A DNA stretch of 50,801 nucleotides from Carideicomes alvinocaridis (GTDB taxonomy: Bacteria > Pseudomonadota > Alphaproteobacteria > Rhodobacterales > Rhodobacteraceae): the NCBI GenBank assembly GCA_005473895.2, contig SRJI02000031.1, positions 1 to 50,801 on the forward strand, written 5' to 3'. The translations under genes and the position numbers were made by a program. Below, in pieces: positions 7,099 through 17,741 of this stretch (within the stretch, counting starts at the first letter, position 1; every line of letters begins with the position of its first letter). The notes beneath the pieces are model-generated. The model did no database searches, was not told the origin of the DNA, and saw only the letters and a list, made by a program, of their open reading frames with translations.

Positions 7099-8010
7099 AT
7101 GAGCGAGATCACCAATTTCCGGGGCGAAACCCTCGCGGCCGATGTCGCCGAGCTGGCGGTGGACGACCTGATGCAGCGGGTGGGGGAGCGGGTGCGCAAG
7201 GCGCGTGAGCTTCGGAACCTGCCCCGCCGCGTCGTGTCGGAGCGGTCCGGCGTCTCGTTGCGTTATCTTGCGCAGATCGAGGCGGGAGAGGGCAACATTT
7301 CCCTCGCCGTGCTGCTGCGCATCGCCATGGCGCTCGGCCACCGGATCGAATGGCTGGTGGGCGAGGAGGACCCCTGGACCTCCGACGTGATCCGCGTCGC
7401 CGACCTGTTCCGCAGCTCGCCCTCGACCACGCGGCGCCGGGTGCTCGACGTGCTGAGCCCGGATCCGCCCGAGGCGTTGCGCGCGCGGCGGATCTGCCTG
7501 ATCGGGCTGCGCGGCGCCGGCAAGTCGACGCTGGGCGCCATGGCCGGCCAGTCCCTGCGCGTCCCCTTCGTCGAGCTCAACCGCGAGATCGAGGAGCAAT
7601 CGGGCATGCCGGTGAACGAGGTCCAGGCGCTCTATGGCCCGGAGGGCTATCGCAAGCTCGAGGGGCAGGCGATCGGGCGAATCGTGGCGACCCATGACAC
7701 GGTGATCCTGGCGGTCGCCGGGGGGCTGGTGGCCGAGCCCGAGACCTACAAGACCCTGCTGGCGCATTTCCACACGATCTGGATCAAGGCCCGGCCGGAG
7801 GAGCACATGGCCCGGGTCCGGTCGCAGGGCGATACGCGGCCCATGGCCGGCAACCCGGAGGCGATGGACCAGCTGCGGCAGATCCTGCGCAGCCGCGAAT
7901 CGCTCTATGCCGGGGCGGCGGCCGAGCTCGACACCTCGGGCAAGTCACTACAGGCCACGGCGGAAGAGTTGGTGACGCTGATCCGCAGCCAGGGCTTCCT
8001 CGACGGCTGA
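7099..8010 (+). CDS. BoxR/BzdR-like regulator: XRE helix-turn-helix fused to a shikimate kinase-like domain
   Basis: 303 residues in two domains. The N-terminal half carries an XRE/Cro helix-turn-helix (about 31-86; VVSERSGVSLRYLAQIEAGE lies in it). A linker is followed by a shikimate kinase-like fold with an intact Walker A, GLRGAGKST (about 136-144), and a lid-like RPMAGNPEA segment. This exact fusion is the BzdR/BoxR family, in which the kinase-like domain senses benzoyl-CoA and the HTH represses benzoate-degradation genes. No box or bzd genes are visible in this window, so the target is not evident here. The gene is divergent from hemN. Catalytic shikimate kinase activity is not expected, but the P-loop is complete, so nucleotide binding is possible. 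Confidence 0.85.
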   Translation: MSEITNFRGETLAADVAELAVDDLMQRVGERVRKARELRNLPRRVVSERSGVSLRYLAQIEAGEGNISLAVLLRIAMALGHRIEWLVGEEDPWTSDVIRVADLFRSSPSTTRRRVLDVLSPDPPEALRARRICLIGLRGAGKSTLGAMAGQSLRVPFVELNREIEEQSGMPVNEVQALYGPEGYRKLEGQAIGRIVATHDTVILAVAGGLVAEPETYKTLLAHFHTIWIKARPEEHMARVRSQGDTRPMAGNPEAMDQLRQILRSRESLYAGAAAELDTSGKSLQATAEELVTLIRSQGFLDG

Positions 8011-8016
8011 GGGCAC

Positions 8017-8064
8017 CAAGACTTTTTCTCAAAAGTCTTGCAAAAATCTTGTTTCAAGATTTTT
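8017..8064. repeat. Double-hairpin repeat, copy 2 (probable bidirectional terminator)
   Basis: Two perfect hairpins: CAAGACTTTT (8017-8026), loop TCTC, AAAAGTCTTG (8031-8040); then AAAAATCTTG (8042-8051), loop TTT, CAAGATTTTT (8055-8064). It corresponds to the reverse complement of copy 1 at 641-690. In the second stem a G-to-A change on one arm is matched by C-to-T on the other, so pairing is kept. It lies between convergent gene ends (8010 and 8078). Confidence 0.8.
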
Positions 8065-8077
8065 CGTCGCCCGGCCG

Positions 8078-8410
8078 TCAGGAATCCAGCCGTCCCCGCA
8101 GGGCCCGGGCCACCGCGGCGCGCACCTCTTCGGGCTGATCGCCCAGGGCTTCGGCCAGCAGGCGCAGATCCTGCCGCATCCCGTGGATCTGGTCGATCAG
8201 CGAGAGCACCACCGGCAGCGCCTCGTTCGGCAGGGACAGGTCCTTGCGCAGGTCGCAGACCAGCCGGATCCGGGCGATGTCCAGCTCGTCGAAAACCGGC
8301 CCGCCTTCGCCCTGGGCGGGGCGTACCCAGCCCTCCCGTACCCAGAAGCGCAGGTCGCGCAGGCTCACCCGGCCCACCCGGGCGACGACATTCCGCTCGT
8401 CATAGGTCAT
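8078..8410 (-). CDS. cbpM: Chaperone modulator CbpM-like protein
   Basis: A 110-residue protein whose ATG at 8410 overlaps the stop of the DnaJ-type gene upstream (ATGA). It has a MerR-like winged-helix opening, VSLRDLRFWVREGWVRP (residues 15-31), then a helical segment DELDIARIRLVCDLRKDL and a C-terminal helix. Length, this motif and the partner gene identify CbpM, which in E. coli binds the J-domain of CbpA and inhibits its co-chaperone and DNA-binding activity. No DNA-binding role is assumed. The gene ends next to the double-hairpin element. Confidence 0.85.
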   Translation of the reverse strand: MTYDERNVVARVGRVSLRDLRFWVREGWVRPAQGEGGPVFDELDIARIRLVCDLRKDLSLPNEALPVVLSLIDQIHGMRQDLRLLAEALGDQPEEVRAAVARALRGRLDS

Positions 8411-9375
8411 GTCTGCCTCCGCAACGTCTCCCGCGGGTCGAAATGCGAGGTCTCGCGCCAGCGTTCGGCAAGCTCCTCCAATTCCGGGGTCATCTTCCTG
8501 GGCAGCACGATCTTCAGCCGCACATGCTGGTCGCCCGCGGCCCCCTTCGCCGGGTGGATGCCCTTGCCCTTGAGCCGCAGCCGGTGCCCGGAGGAGGCTC
8601 CCTTGGGAATGGTCATGGAGACCGGGCCCGCCACGGTCGGCACCTCGACCCGCGCGCCCAGCACCGCCTCGTCGAGGGTGATCGGCAGCTCGACCTCCAC
8701 GTCGTTGCCGTCGCGCCGGAAGACCGGGTGCTCGCGCACCGAGATGGTGACCAGCGCGTCGCCCGCCTTGCCGCGGCCGTGGCCGGGCTGGCCCTTGCCG
8801 CGCAGGCGCAGGGTCTGGCCGTCGCGCAGGCCGCGGGGGATCGTCAGGTCGATCTTGTTGCCGTCGGGCAGCGACAGGCTTTTCTTGCCGCCGAGCGCCG
8901 CGTCGAGGAAATCGACCTCCAGCGCGTAGCGCAGGTCGGCGCCGGGCGCATCCCCGCCGCCGAAGCCGCCCCCGAACCCGCCAAAGCCGCCGAATCCGCC
9001 GCCGCCCCGGGCGCCCTCGCGGTTCCGTCGCCCGAACAGGTCGGAGAAGAGATCCGACATGTCGTCGAAATCCCCGTGCCCGGCATCGGAGGCATAGCGC
9101 CCCTGGTCGGCGCCGGCATATTGCCGGTAGAACTGCCGCTCGGGCCGTTCCTGGCCGCTGGCGTCGATCTCGCCCGCGTCGAAACGGCGCCGCTGCGCCG
9201 CGTCGCCCAGCAGGTCATAGGCCGCCTGGACCTTCTGGAACTCCGCCTGCTTGGCGGTGTCGCCGGGGTTCAGGTCGGGATGCAGGCTCTTGGCGAGCTT
9301 GCGGTAGGCTTTCTTGATCTCGTCCTGGCTGGCGGTCTTTGCCACGCCGAGGGTCTTGTAGGGATCGTCGCTCAT
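8407..9375 (-). CDS. cbpA: CbpA-type DnaJ co-chaperone (J-domain, no zinc finger)
   Basis: 322 residues from ATG 9375 with GGGGAA upstream. I reject a longer in-frame opening because the J-domain starts immediately here (DDPYKTLGV). HPD at residues 32-34 is the Hsp70-stimulating motif. A Gly/Phe-rich linker (GGGGFGGFGGFGGGFGGG) follows, then two beta-rich C-terminal domains with IPRGLRDGQTLRLRGKG and IPKGASSGHRLRLKGKG. The four CxxCxGxG zinc motifs of DnaJ are absent, which marks the class II CbpA type. It delivers clients to DnaK. It forms an operon with cbpM. Confidence 0.9.
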   Translation of the reverse strand: MSDDPYKTLGVAKTASQDEIKKAYRKLAKSLHPDLNPGDTAKQAEFQKVQAAYDLLGDAAQRRRFDAGEIDASGQERPERQFYRQYAGADQGRYASDAGHGDFDDMSDLFSDLFGRRNREGARGGGGFGGFGGFGGGFGGGDAPGADLRYALEVDFLDAALGGKKSLSLPDGNKIDLTIPRGLRDGQTLRLRGKGQPGHGRGKAGDALVTISVREHPVFRRDGNDVEVELPITLDEAVLGARVEVPTVAGPVSMTIPKGASSGHRLRLKGKGIHPAKGAAGDQHVRLKIVLPRKMTPELEELAERWRETSHFDPRETLRRQT

Positions 9376-9613
9376 TACAGGCAATTCCCCTTCATGTCCC
9401 GGGCCGCGCCCGGCCGGCCGTTGCCGTGAAACATTGCTTTCTCCGTCACGTGGGGCCGGTCCCGCGGCCCCGCAAACACGCGTCTGCAAAGGATAAAGGC
9501 ATTCCGGCGCCGTGAAACAAGAGGGAAAGGGCGCTCTGCGCCGACGGAAATTGCCGCAGGGGAAAGGCGGGCGGCCCGCGCTCTTCGCCGGGACGGCCGG
9601 GCGCTGTAGGGGC

Positions 9614-10543
9614 TCAGTAGCCGCGCTTGCGGTCCACCAGGCCCTCCATCGGCTCTCCCGCCTCGTTGCGCCGGATATTGGCGGCGATCGCCTGCGCCGA
9701 GGTGCCCGGCCGCGTGGCGGAGGCCACGTGCGGTGTCACGGTCACCCGGGGATGGCTCCAGTAGGGGTGATCCTCGGGCAGGGGTTCCTCAACGAAGACG
9801 TCGAGCGTCGCGTGGCCGACCTGCGCGGCGTCCAGCGCGTTGAGCATCGCGTCGTCGTCGATGAGCGGGCCGCGGCCCGGGTTGATCACCACGGCGCCGC
9901 GGGGCAGCAGGTCCAGCGTCAGAACGTTCAGCACGTGGCGGGTCTGCGGCGTCTCGGGCAGCAGCAGCACCAGGATCTCGGCGCGGCGCAGGGCCTCTTC
10001 CATGCCGGTGTCGCCCGAAAGGCAATGCAGGCCGGGAATGTCCTTGGGCGTCCGGCTCCAGCCGGCGACGTCGAATTCCAGCGCGGCGAGCGTTTCCCCG
10101 CAGGCCCGGCCGAGCGCGCCCAGCCCGAGGATCGACACCTTGCGCTCGCGCGCCAGCGGCGGGACGTGGTAATCCCACTTCGCCTCGCTGCGGCAGATGT
10201 CGCGATCCATGTCGAGATGGTGGCGCAGCACCTGGCCCGTCACCCATTCCACCATGCCGCGGGTCAGCCCGTCCTCGACCATGCGCACCAGCGGCTGGGT
10301 CAGGGTCTCGTTGTCCACGATCTCCTCCACCCCGGCCCAAAGGTTCATGACCGCCCTGGCGCGGGTGAAGGCCGAGAAATCCTGGATCGGCCCGTTGGGC
10401 GAGACGATGAGGTAATCGACCTCCTCGGGGGGGAACTTCTCGCGCAGGTCGACGTCCAGCCCCTCCGCCTCGAAGGCTGCGCGCAGATGGGGTGCGTAGT
10501 CCGGCCACCGCTCCGACGTGCCGGAGAACAAGACGTTGATCAT
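9614..10543 (-). CDS. ghrA: Glyoxylate/hydroxypyruvate reductase A-type D-2-hydroxyacid dehydrogenase
   Basis: 309 residues from ATG 10543, which has GAGGG about six bases upstream; a GTG two codons earlier is the alternative. It is a short-form D-isomer 2-hydroxyacid dehydrogenase of the GhrA group: NAD(P)-binding ILGLGALGRACGE, the NPGRG loop, DVFVEEPLPEDHPYW and the catalytic His in VTPHVAS. It probably reduces glyoxylate or hydroxypyruvate with NADPH. It follows rodA after only 8 bp, so it is likely co-transcribed with the cell-shape operon, though no functional link is known. Substrate choice is inferred from family resemblance. Confidence 0.85.
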   Translation of the reverse strand: MINVLFSGTSERWPDYAPHLRAAFEAEGLDVDLREKFPPEEVDYLIVSPNGPIQDFSAFTRARAVMNLWAGVEEIVDNETLTQPLVRMVEDGLTRGMVEWVTGQVLRHHLDMDRDICRSEAKWDYHVPPLARERKVSILGLGALGRACGETLAALEFDVAGWSRTPKDIPGLHCLSGDTGMEEALRRAEILVLLLPETPQTRHVLNVLTLDLLPRGAVVINPGRGPLIDDDAMLNALDAAQVGHATLDVFVEEPLPEDHPYWSHPRVTVTPHVASATRPGTSAQAIAANIRRNEAGEPMEGLVDRKRGY

Positions 10544-10551
10544 GGGCACCC

Positions 10552-11691
10552 TCAGCGTGGCCTGTGAATGTGGGCCGACTGTACCAAGCCGAACGCGACC
10601 ATCAAGACCAGCATTGCCGATCCGCCGAAGGACACCAGCGGAAGCGGCACGCCCACCACCGGGGCGAGGCCCATCACCATCGACATGTTAACCGCGAAGT
10701 AGAGAAAGAAGGCCCCCGCGATCCCCAGCACCAGCAGCGCCGAGAAACGGTCGCGGTTCTGCAGCGCGATGACGATGCAGAAGACGATGATCAGCGCATA
10801 GAGCAGCAACAGGGAGAAGCCGCCGACAAAGCCGAATTCCTCGGCCAGGGTGGTGAAGATGAAGTCGGTATGCTTCTCCGGCAGGAAGTTCAGCCGCGAC
10901 TGGGTGCCCTGCATGAAGCCGCGCCCGGTCCAGCCCCCCGAGCCGAGCGCGATCTTCGACTGCGTGATGTGATAGCCCGCCCCGAGCGGGTCCGACGACG
11001 GGTCCAGGAAGGTGTCGATGCGCCGGAACTGGTAGTCCTTCAGCAGCTGCCAGGGCGTGCCGCGGCTCTCGAACACCGTGCTGACCAGGCCCACACCCAG
11101 CCCGATCACCGCCGCGAAATACAGCCAGTGGACCCCGGCCATGAACATCACCATGGCGCCGCCGATCACCAGCAGCAGCGCCGTGCCCAGGTCCGGCTGG
11201 CGCAGGGTGAGGTAGGTGGGCAGCAGGACCAGCAGCACCGGCACCAGCACCCAGAGCGGGCGCGAGGTCTTGGTGACCGGCAGCCAGTCGTAATAGGCCG
11301 CCAGCATCATCACCAGGGTGATCTTGGTCAGCTCCGAGGGCTGGAGCCGCATCACGCCCAGGTCGACCCAACGCTGCGCGCCGCCCGCGGCGTCGCCGTA
11401 GAGCTCCACCAGCACCAGCAGCAGGACCGAGGCGCCGTAGGCGACGCCGGCCATGTTGCGCCAGAACCAGATCGGCACCATCGCCACCGCGAACATCAGC
11501 CCCAGCCCGAGGGCAAAGCGCTTCATCTGCAGGGCGGCCCAGGGGCTGTAGGATCCGCCCGCCACGGAATAGAGCATCAGGAAGCCGACCCCGGCCACCG
11601 CCGCCAGCACCAGCACCAGCCCCCAATTGAGGTAAAGAACCTTTCGCAGGCCCGACGGCGTGTGCTTGACCGTGTATTCGAGATAGCTCAC
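10552..11691 (-). CDS. rodA: Rod shape-determining protein RodA (SEDS peptidoglycan glycosyltransferase)
   Basis: 379 residues with about ten membrane segments. It polymerises lipid II into glycan strands at the lateral wall, paired with PBP2. SEDS signatures are RWVDLGVMRLQPSEL, FLDPSSDPLGAGYH, QSKIALGSGGWTGRGF, PEKHTDFIFTTLAEEFGF and a C-terminal GVPLPLVSFGGSAML. Length is standard. ATG 11691 overlaps the stop of mrdA, showing translational coupling. It is the fifth gene of the mreB-mreC-mreD-mrdA-rodA block. Confidence 0.96.
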   Translation of the reverse strand: MSYLEYTVKHTPSGLRKVLYLNWGLVLVLAAVAGVGFLMLYSVAGGSYSPWAALQMKRFALGLGLMFAVAMVPIWFWRNMAGVAYGASVLLLVLVELYGDAAGGAQRWVDLGVMRLQPSELTKITLVMMLAAYYDWLPVTKTSRPLWVLVPVLLVLLPTYLTLRQPDLGTALLLVIGGAMVMFMAGVHWLYFAAVIGLGVGLVSTVFESRGTPWQLLKDYQFRRIDTFLDPSSDPLGAGYHITQSKIALGSGGWTGRGFMQGTQSRLNFLPEKHTDFIFTTLAEEFGFVGGFSLLLLYALIIVFCIVIALQNRDRFSALLVLGIAGAFFLYFAVNMSMVMGLAPVVGVPLPLVSFGGSAMLVLMVAFGLVQSAHIHRPR

Positions 11692-13631
11692 GCGCGGCTC
11701 CGCCCGTCTGCCGAGAAGTCGATGCGTTTTTCCCGAAGCTCTTCCTGCTGGGTGCCGATGCGGCCGCGCACAGCGCTCGGATAGGCCTCGAGCGGCGGGT
11801 CGCCGTCATAGAGCGCCTGCAGGGTCACGTCCCGGGCGATGGGCGCGGCCGTGGACGAGCCGCCGCCGCCATGCTCCACCACCACCGACACCGCGATGCG
11901 CGGCATCTCGACCGGGGCGAAATCGACGAACAGCGCGTGGTCCCGGCGTTTCCACGGCAGATCCGCGTTGGAGGTCACGCCCGCCCGCCGCTCGGCCGCG
12001 GTGATGTTGCGCACCTGGCTGGTACCGGTCTTGCCGGCCATCTGGTAGCCTTCGGTCAGGATGCGCGCGCGATAGGCGGTCCCGCGGCGGCTGTTGCAGA
12101 CCGCGTTCATGCCGCGCCGGATCAGGCGAAGGTGGTTCTCGTTGATGCCGAGGCTCTCGGCCGGGGGGCTTTCCTGCTCCACGCCGTTGACCGTCTTGAC
12201 CAGCCGGGGCGAGACCTTGCGCCCGGTGGCGACCCGCGCGGTCATCACCGCCAGCTGCAGCGGAGAGGCCAGCACGTAGCCCTGGCCGATCGCCGCGTTC
12301 ACCGTGTCGCCGATCATCCAGTCGTTGCCGAAGCGGCGCTTCTTCCAGTTCTTGTCGGGGGCGATGCCGCTGGTCTCGCCGGACATGGGCAGGCCATGTT
12401 CCTCCCCGAGGCCCAGCCGCCGGGCCATTTCCGCCATCTTCTCGATCCCGACCTTCATGGACAGGTCGTAATAGAAGACGTCGCAGCTTTCGCGCAGGGA
12501 GTTCTCGAGGTTGATGTGCCCGTGGCCGCCGCCCTTCCAACAATGGAACCGCCGGCCGCCGACCTCCAGGTAGCCGGGGCACCAGACCGTGTCTTCCGGG
12601 GTGACGAGCCCGGCCTCCAGCCCCGCCAGCGCGGTCACCACCTTGAAGGTGGAGCCCGGCGGATAGGCGTCCTGCACCGTCTTCGAGGCCAGCGGCCGGT
12701 GGTCGTTTTCGTTCAGCGCGCGGTAATCGGGCACGGAGATGCCCTGCACGAACTTGTTCGGGTCGTAGGACGGGGCCGAGACGATGGCCAGCAGGTCGCC
12801 GGTGCGGGTGTCCATCACCACCACGCTGGCGCTTTCCTCGCCCAGCCGGGCCTGCACGTAGTTCTGCAGCTTGCTGTCGATGGTCAGCTGCAGGTTGGCG
12901 CCCGGCGTCCCGTCGCGGCGGTCGAGCTCGCGCATGACGCGGCCGACGGCATTGACCTCGACGCGCTTGGCACCGGCCTTGCCGCGCAGCACGTCCTCGT
13001 ATTTCGCCTCGATCCCCACCTTGCCGATCTGGAACCGGGGGATGCGCAGCACCGGCTCCGGGTCCTCGTAGCGTTCCAGGTCGCGGTCCGAGACAGGCCC
13101 GACATAGCCCGCCACGTGGGCAAAGTCGTTGCCCAGCGGGTAGCGGCGGGACAGGCCGACCTCGGGCGTAACGCCGGGCAGGGCGGGGGCGTTCACCGCC
13201 ACGCGGCTGATATCGTCCCAGCTGACGCGGTCGGCCACGGTGACCGGCAGGAACGGGGCGGAGCGGTTCATCTCGGTGATCGCCCGCTCCAGGTCGTCGG
13301 GATCGAGCCGGACGAGCCGGGCGAGGGCGGCCAGCGTCTCGTCCACGTCGCCGGCATCCTCGCGCACCATGGTGATGCGGTAGGCGGGCTCGTTCTCGGC
13401 CACGGTGATGCCGTTGCGGTCGAAGATCTGCCCGCGCTTCGGCGGGATCAGCCGGATATTGACCCGGTTCTCCTCGGCCAGAAGGCGGAACTCGTCGGCC
13501 TGGTCGACCTGCATGTAGCGCATCCGCGCGCCGAGCAGCCCGATGAACCCGGCCTGCAGCCCGCCCATGACGAGGCCGCGCCGGCTGATCGTGCGCACGC
13601 TTTTCGCGGTGTCCCTGGGTGTCCGTCTCAT
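11688..13631 (-). CDS. mrdA: Penicillin-binding protein 2 (peptidoglycan D,D-transpeptidase)
   Basis: 647 residues from ATG 13631 with GGGAGG upstream, overlapping the mreD stop. It crosslinks peptidoglycan during cell elongation together with RodA. A single N-terminal membrane anchor lies around LVMGGLQAGFIGLLGARM, followed by the pedestal domain (IPPKRGQIFDRNG) and the transpeptidase domain. Active-site motifs are S-x-x-K in PPGSTFK (near residue 325), S-C-D in RESCDVFYY (near 382) and K-T-G in AGKTGTSQ (near 532). The length is typical. The C-terminal tail is basic and variable. Confidence 0.96.
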   Translation of the reverse strand: MRRTPRDTAKSVRTISRRGLVMGGLQAGFIGLLGARMRYMQVDQADEFRLLAEENRVNIRLIPPKRGQIFDRNGITVAENEPAYRITMVREDAGDVDETLAALARLVRLDPDDLERAITEMNRSAPFLPVTVADRVSWDDISRVAVNAPALPGVTPEVGLSRRYPLGNDFAHVAGYVGPVSDRDLERYEDPEPVLRIPRFQIGKVGIEAKYEDVLRGKAGAKRVEVNAVGRVMRELDRRDGTPGANLQLTIDSKLQNYVQARLGEESASVVVMDTRTGDLLAIVSAPSYDPNKFVQGISVPDYRALNENDHRPLASKTVQDAYPPGSTFKVVTALAGLEAGLVTPEDTVWCPGYLEVGGRRFHCWKGGGHGHINLENSLRESCDVFYYDLSMKVGIEKMAEMARRLGLGEEHGLPMSGETSGIAPDKNWKKRRFGNDWMIGDTVNAAIGQGYVLASPLQLAVMTARVATGRKVSPRLVKTVNGVEQESPPAESLGINENHLRLIRRGMNAVCNSRRGTAYRARILTEGYQMAGKTGTSQVRNITAAERRAGVTSNADLPWKRRDHALFVDFAPVEMPRIAVSVVVEHGGGGSSTAAPIARDVTLQALYDGDPPLEAYPSAVRGRIGTQQEELREKRIDFSADGRSRA

Positions 13632-14167
13632 AGGCGTCCTCCCATCGTTGCGGCTTCGCCGGGCGAGGTGCGTCGCAGGCCGAAGGCCAGGTGCGAGACC
13701 AGCACGACGAGCGGGTAGATGGCGATCGTCAGAACCATCTGCATGGCGATCAGGCCCAGCGGCAGCGAATAGGTCAGCGTCACCGCGAGGATGGCGCATC
13801 CGGCGCTGACGATGGCGGCCAGGGCCAGCGCCACGTTCAGCCATTCGGCGGCGAAGCCCGAATCGCGCAGCGCGCGCGAGCGGTGGCGCAGCCATTCGCA
13901 GGCCAGCACGGTCAGCCCGGCATGCAGCCCGGGCGGCCGCTGGAACAGCAGGTCCGACAGCAGCATCACGAAGGCGATCGACAGCATCGGGACATAGGCG
14001 GGGCGGCGCACGGTCCAGGCGAGGGTCAGCGCCATCAGCAGGTCCGGCGCGGCCCAGCGGCGCGGCATCGTTTCCAGCGGCAGCAGCTGGAAGAACATGA
14101 TCAGCAGCGCCAGCGCCAGGTAGGCGCCGCGCATCAGCCACAGGCGGGGGGTGTCGGTCTCAGCCAT
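13628..14167 (-). CDS. mreD: Rod shape-determining protein MreD
   Basis: 179 residues from ATG 14167; an upstream in-frame extension overlaps mreC and is rejected as an antisense shadow. It is an integral membrane protein with about five or six predicted helices (LALALLIMFFQLLPLE, MLSIAFVMLLSDLLFQRP, IVSAGCAILAVTLTYSLPLG among them). The LFQRPPGLHAGLTVL stretch resembles the conserved centre of MreD. It links MreB and MreC to the PBP2/RodA complex. The gene overlaps both neighbours, as expected for this operon. Confidence 0.92.
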   Translation of the reverse strand: MAETDTPRLWLMRGAYLALALLIMFFQLLPLETMPRRWAAPDLLMALTLAWTVRRPAYVPMLSIAFVMLLSDLLFQRPPGLHAGLTVLACEWLRHRSRALRDSGFAAEWLNVALALAAIVSAGCAILAVTLTYSLPLGLIAMQMVLTIAIYPLVVLVSHLAFGLRRTSPGEAATMGGRL

Positions 14168-15089
14168 CGGCCGCCTCCTCCGCCGCAAGCTCCTGACCCG
14201 GGCGGGGCGGCCCGGCCTCGCCCGGCGCAGACTCCGGCACGATGAGCGACCCGGTCCCGTCGATGGCCCGCGCGCCATGATTGCGCAGCACGCGCAGGAA
14301 TTCCAGCCGCTCGTAATCCGCCGCCAGCCGCGCCCGCAGCCGGCCGGAGGGATCCTCTGCCACCTGTCCGATCACCAGGCCCGGCGGGAAGACCCCGCCA
14401 TCGCCCGAGGTCACGATCCGGTCGCCCGGGCGCACCTGTTCGGGGTCCTCGAGGAAGTCGATGGGCGGGGCGGGGGTGTTGTCGCCGGCGATCAGCGCGT
14501 TCTGCCCCGAGGGCTGCACGATGGCCGGGATGCGGCTGGACGTGTCGGTCAGCAGGATCACCCGCGAGGTGGTGTCGCCCACGCCCGAGATCCGGCCGAC
14601 CAGCCCCAGCCCGTCCATCGCCGCCCAGCCGTCGACGATGCCGTCGCGCGAGCCCACGTTCAGCAGCACCGATTGCCGGAAGGGCGAGCCGCTGTCGGCC
14701 ATCACCACCCCGGTGATGAAGGTCAGCCGCGGGTCGAGCCGCACGTTGTTGAGGTCCAGCAGCCGCGCATTTTCCTGCTCGAGCTGCAGCGCCGCCTCTT
14801 TCCAGGCCTTCATCTGCTGCAGCTCGCGGCGCAGCTCCTGGTTCTGGTCGTAGATGCGCTGGTAGGAGCGGGCGTCGCGGATCAGGTTCACCGTCGCGGT
14901 GACCGGCGCCATGGCCCAGTCGAAGCCGGGCATCACCTGGTCGATCACCTGCGCGCGGAACCGTTCGACCCGCGGGCTGTCGATGCGCCAGACGATGAAC
15001 AGCCCGATGAGCAACAGCACCACGACCGCTGCAAGCAAGCGCTTGAGCGGGCCGGCATATTCGTCGGATTGCGATCGGTCCCTGGCCAC
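14160..15089 (-). CDS. mreC: Rod shape-determining protein MreC
   Basis: 309 residues from GTG 15089, preceded by a weak GGACGGGGAC. One membrane helix near the N-terminus (LLAAVVVLLLIGLFIVW) is followed by a coiled-coil (YDQNQELRRELQQMKAWK region) and two periplasmic beta-barrel domains with DGIVDGWAAMDGLGLVGRI and VRPGDRIVTSGDGGVFPPGL, the family signatures. MreC scaffolds the elongation machinery and activates PBP2 and RodA. It overlaps mreD and is separated from mreB by 116 bp that hold only a weak hairpin. Confidence 0.95.
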   Translation of the reverse strand: MARDRSQSDEYAGPLKRLLAAVVVLLLIGLFIVWRIDSPRVERFRAQVIDQVMPGFDWAMAPVTATVNLIRDARSYQRIYDQNQELRRELQQMKAWKEAALQLEQENARLLDLNNVRLDPRLTFITGVVMADSGSPFRQSVLLNVGSRDGIVDGWAAMDGLGLVGRISGVGDTTSRVILLTDTSSRIPAIVQPSGQNALIAGDNTPAPPIDFLEDPEQVRPGDRIVTSGDGGVFPPGLVIGQVAEDPSGRLRARLAADYERLEFLRVLRNHGARAIDGTGSLIVPESAPGEAGPPRPGQELAAEEAADG

Positions 15090-15205
15090 GTCCCCGTCCT
15101 GCCAATTCCCGTAATGGCGCCGCCGCGATTCCCCTCGGGGCGCCCCGGCGTCACTTAGTCAACGATAGGCCATTGTGGCCAATGACAAAAGCGTGGGCCG
15201 CGGCC

Positions 15206-17714
<2,509 letters not shown>

Positions 17715-17741
17715 GCCCCGACCGCCGATCCGGAGACCGCC

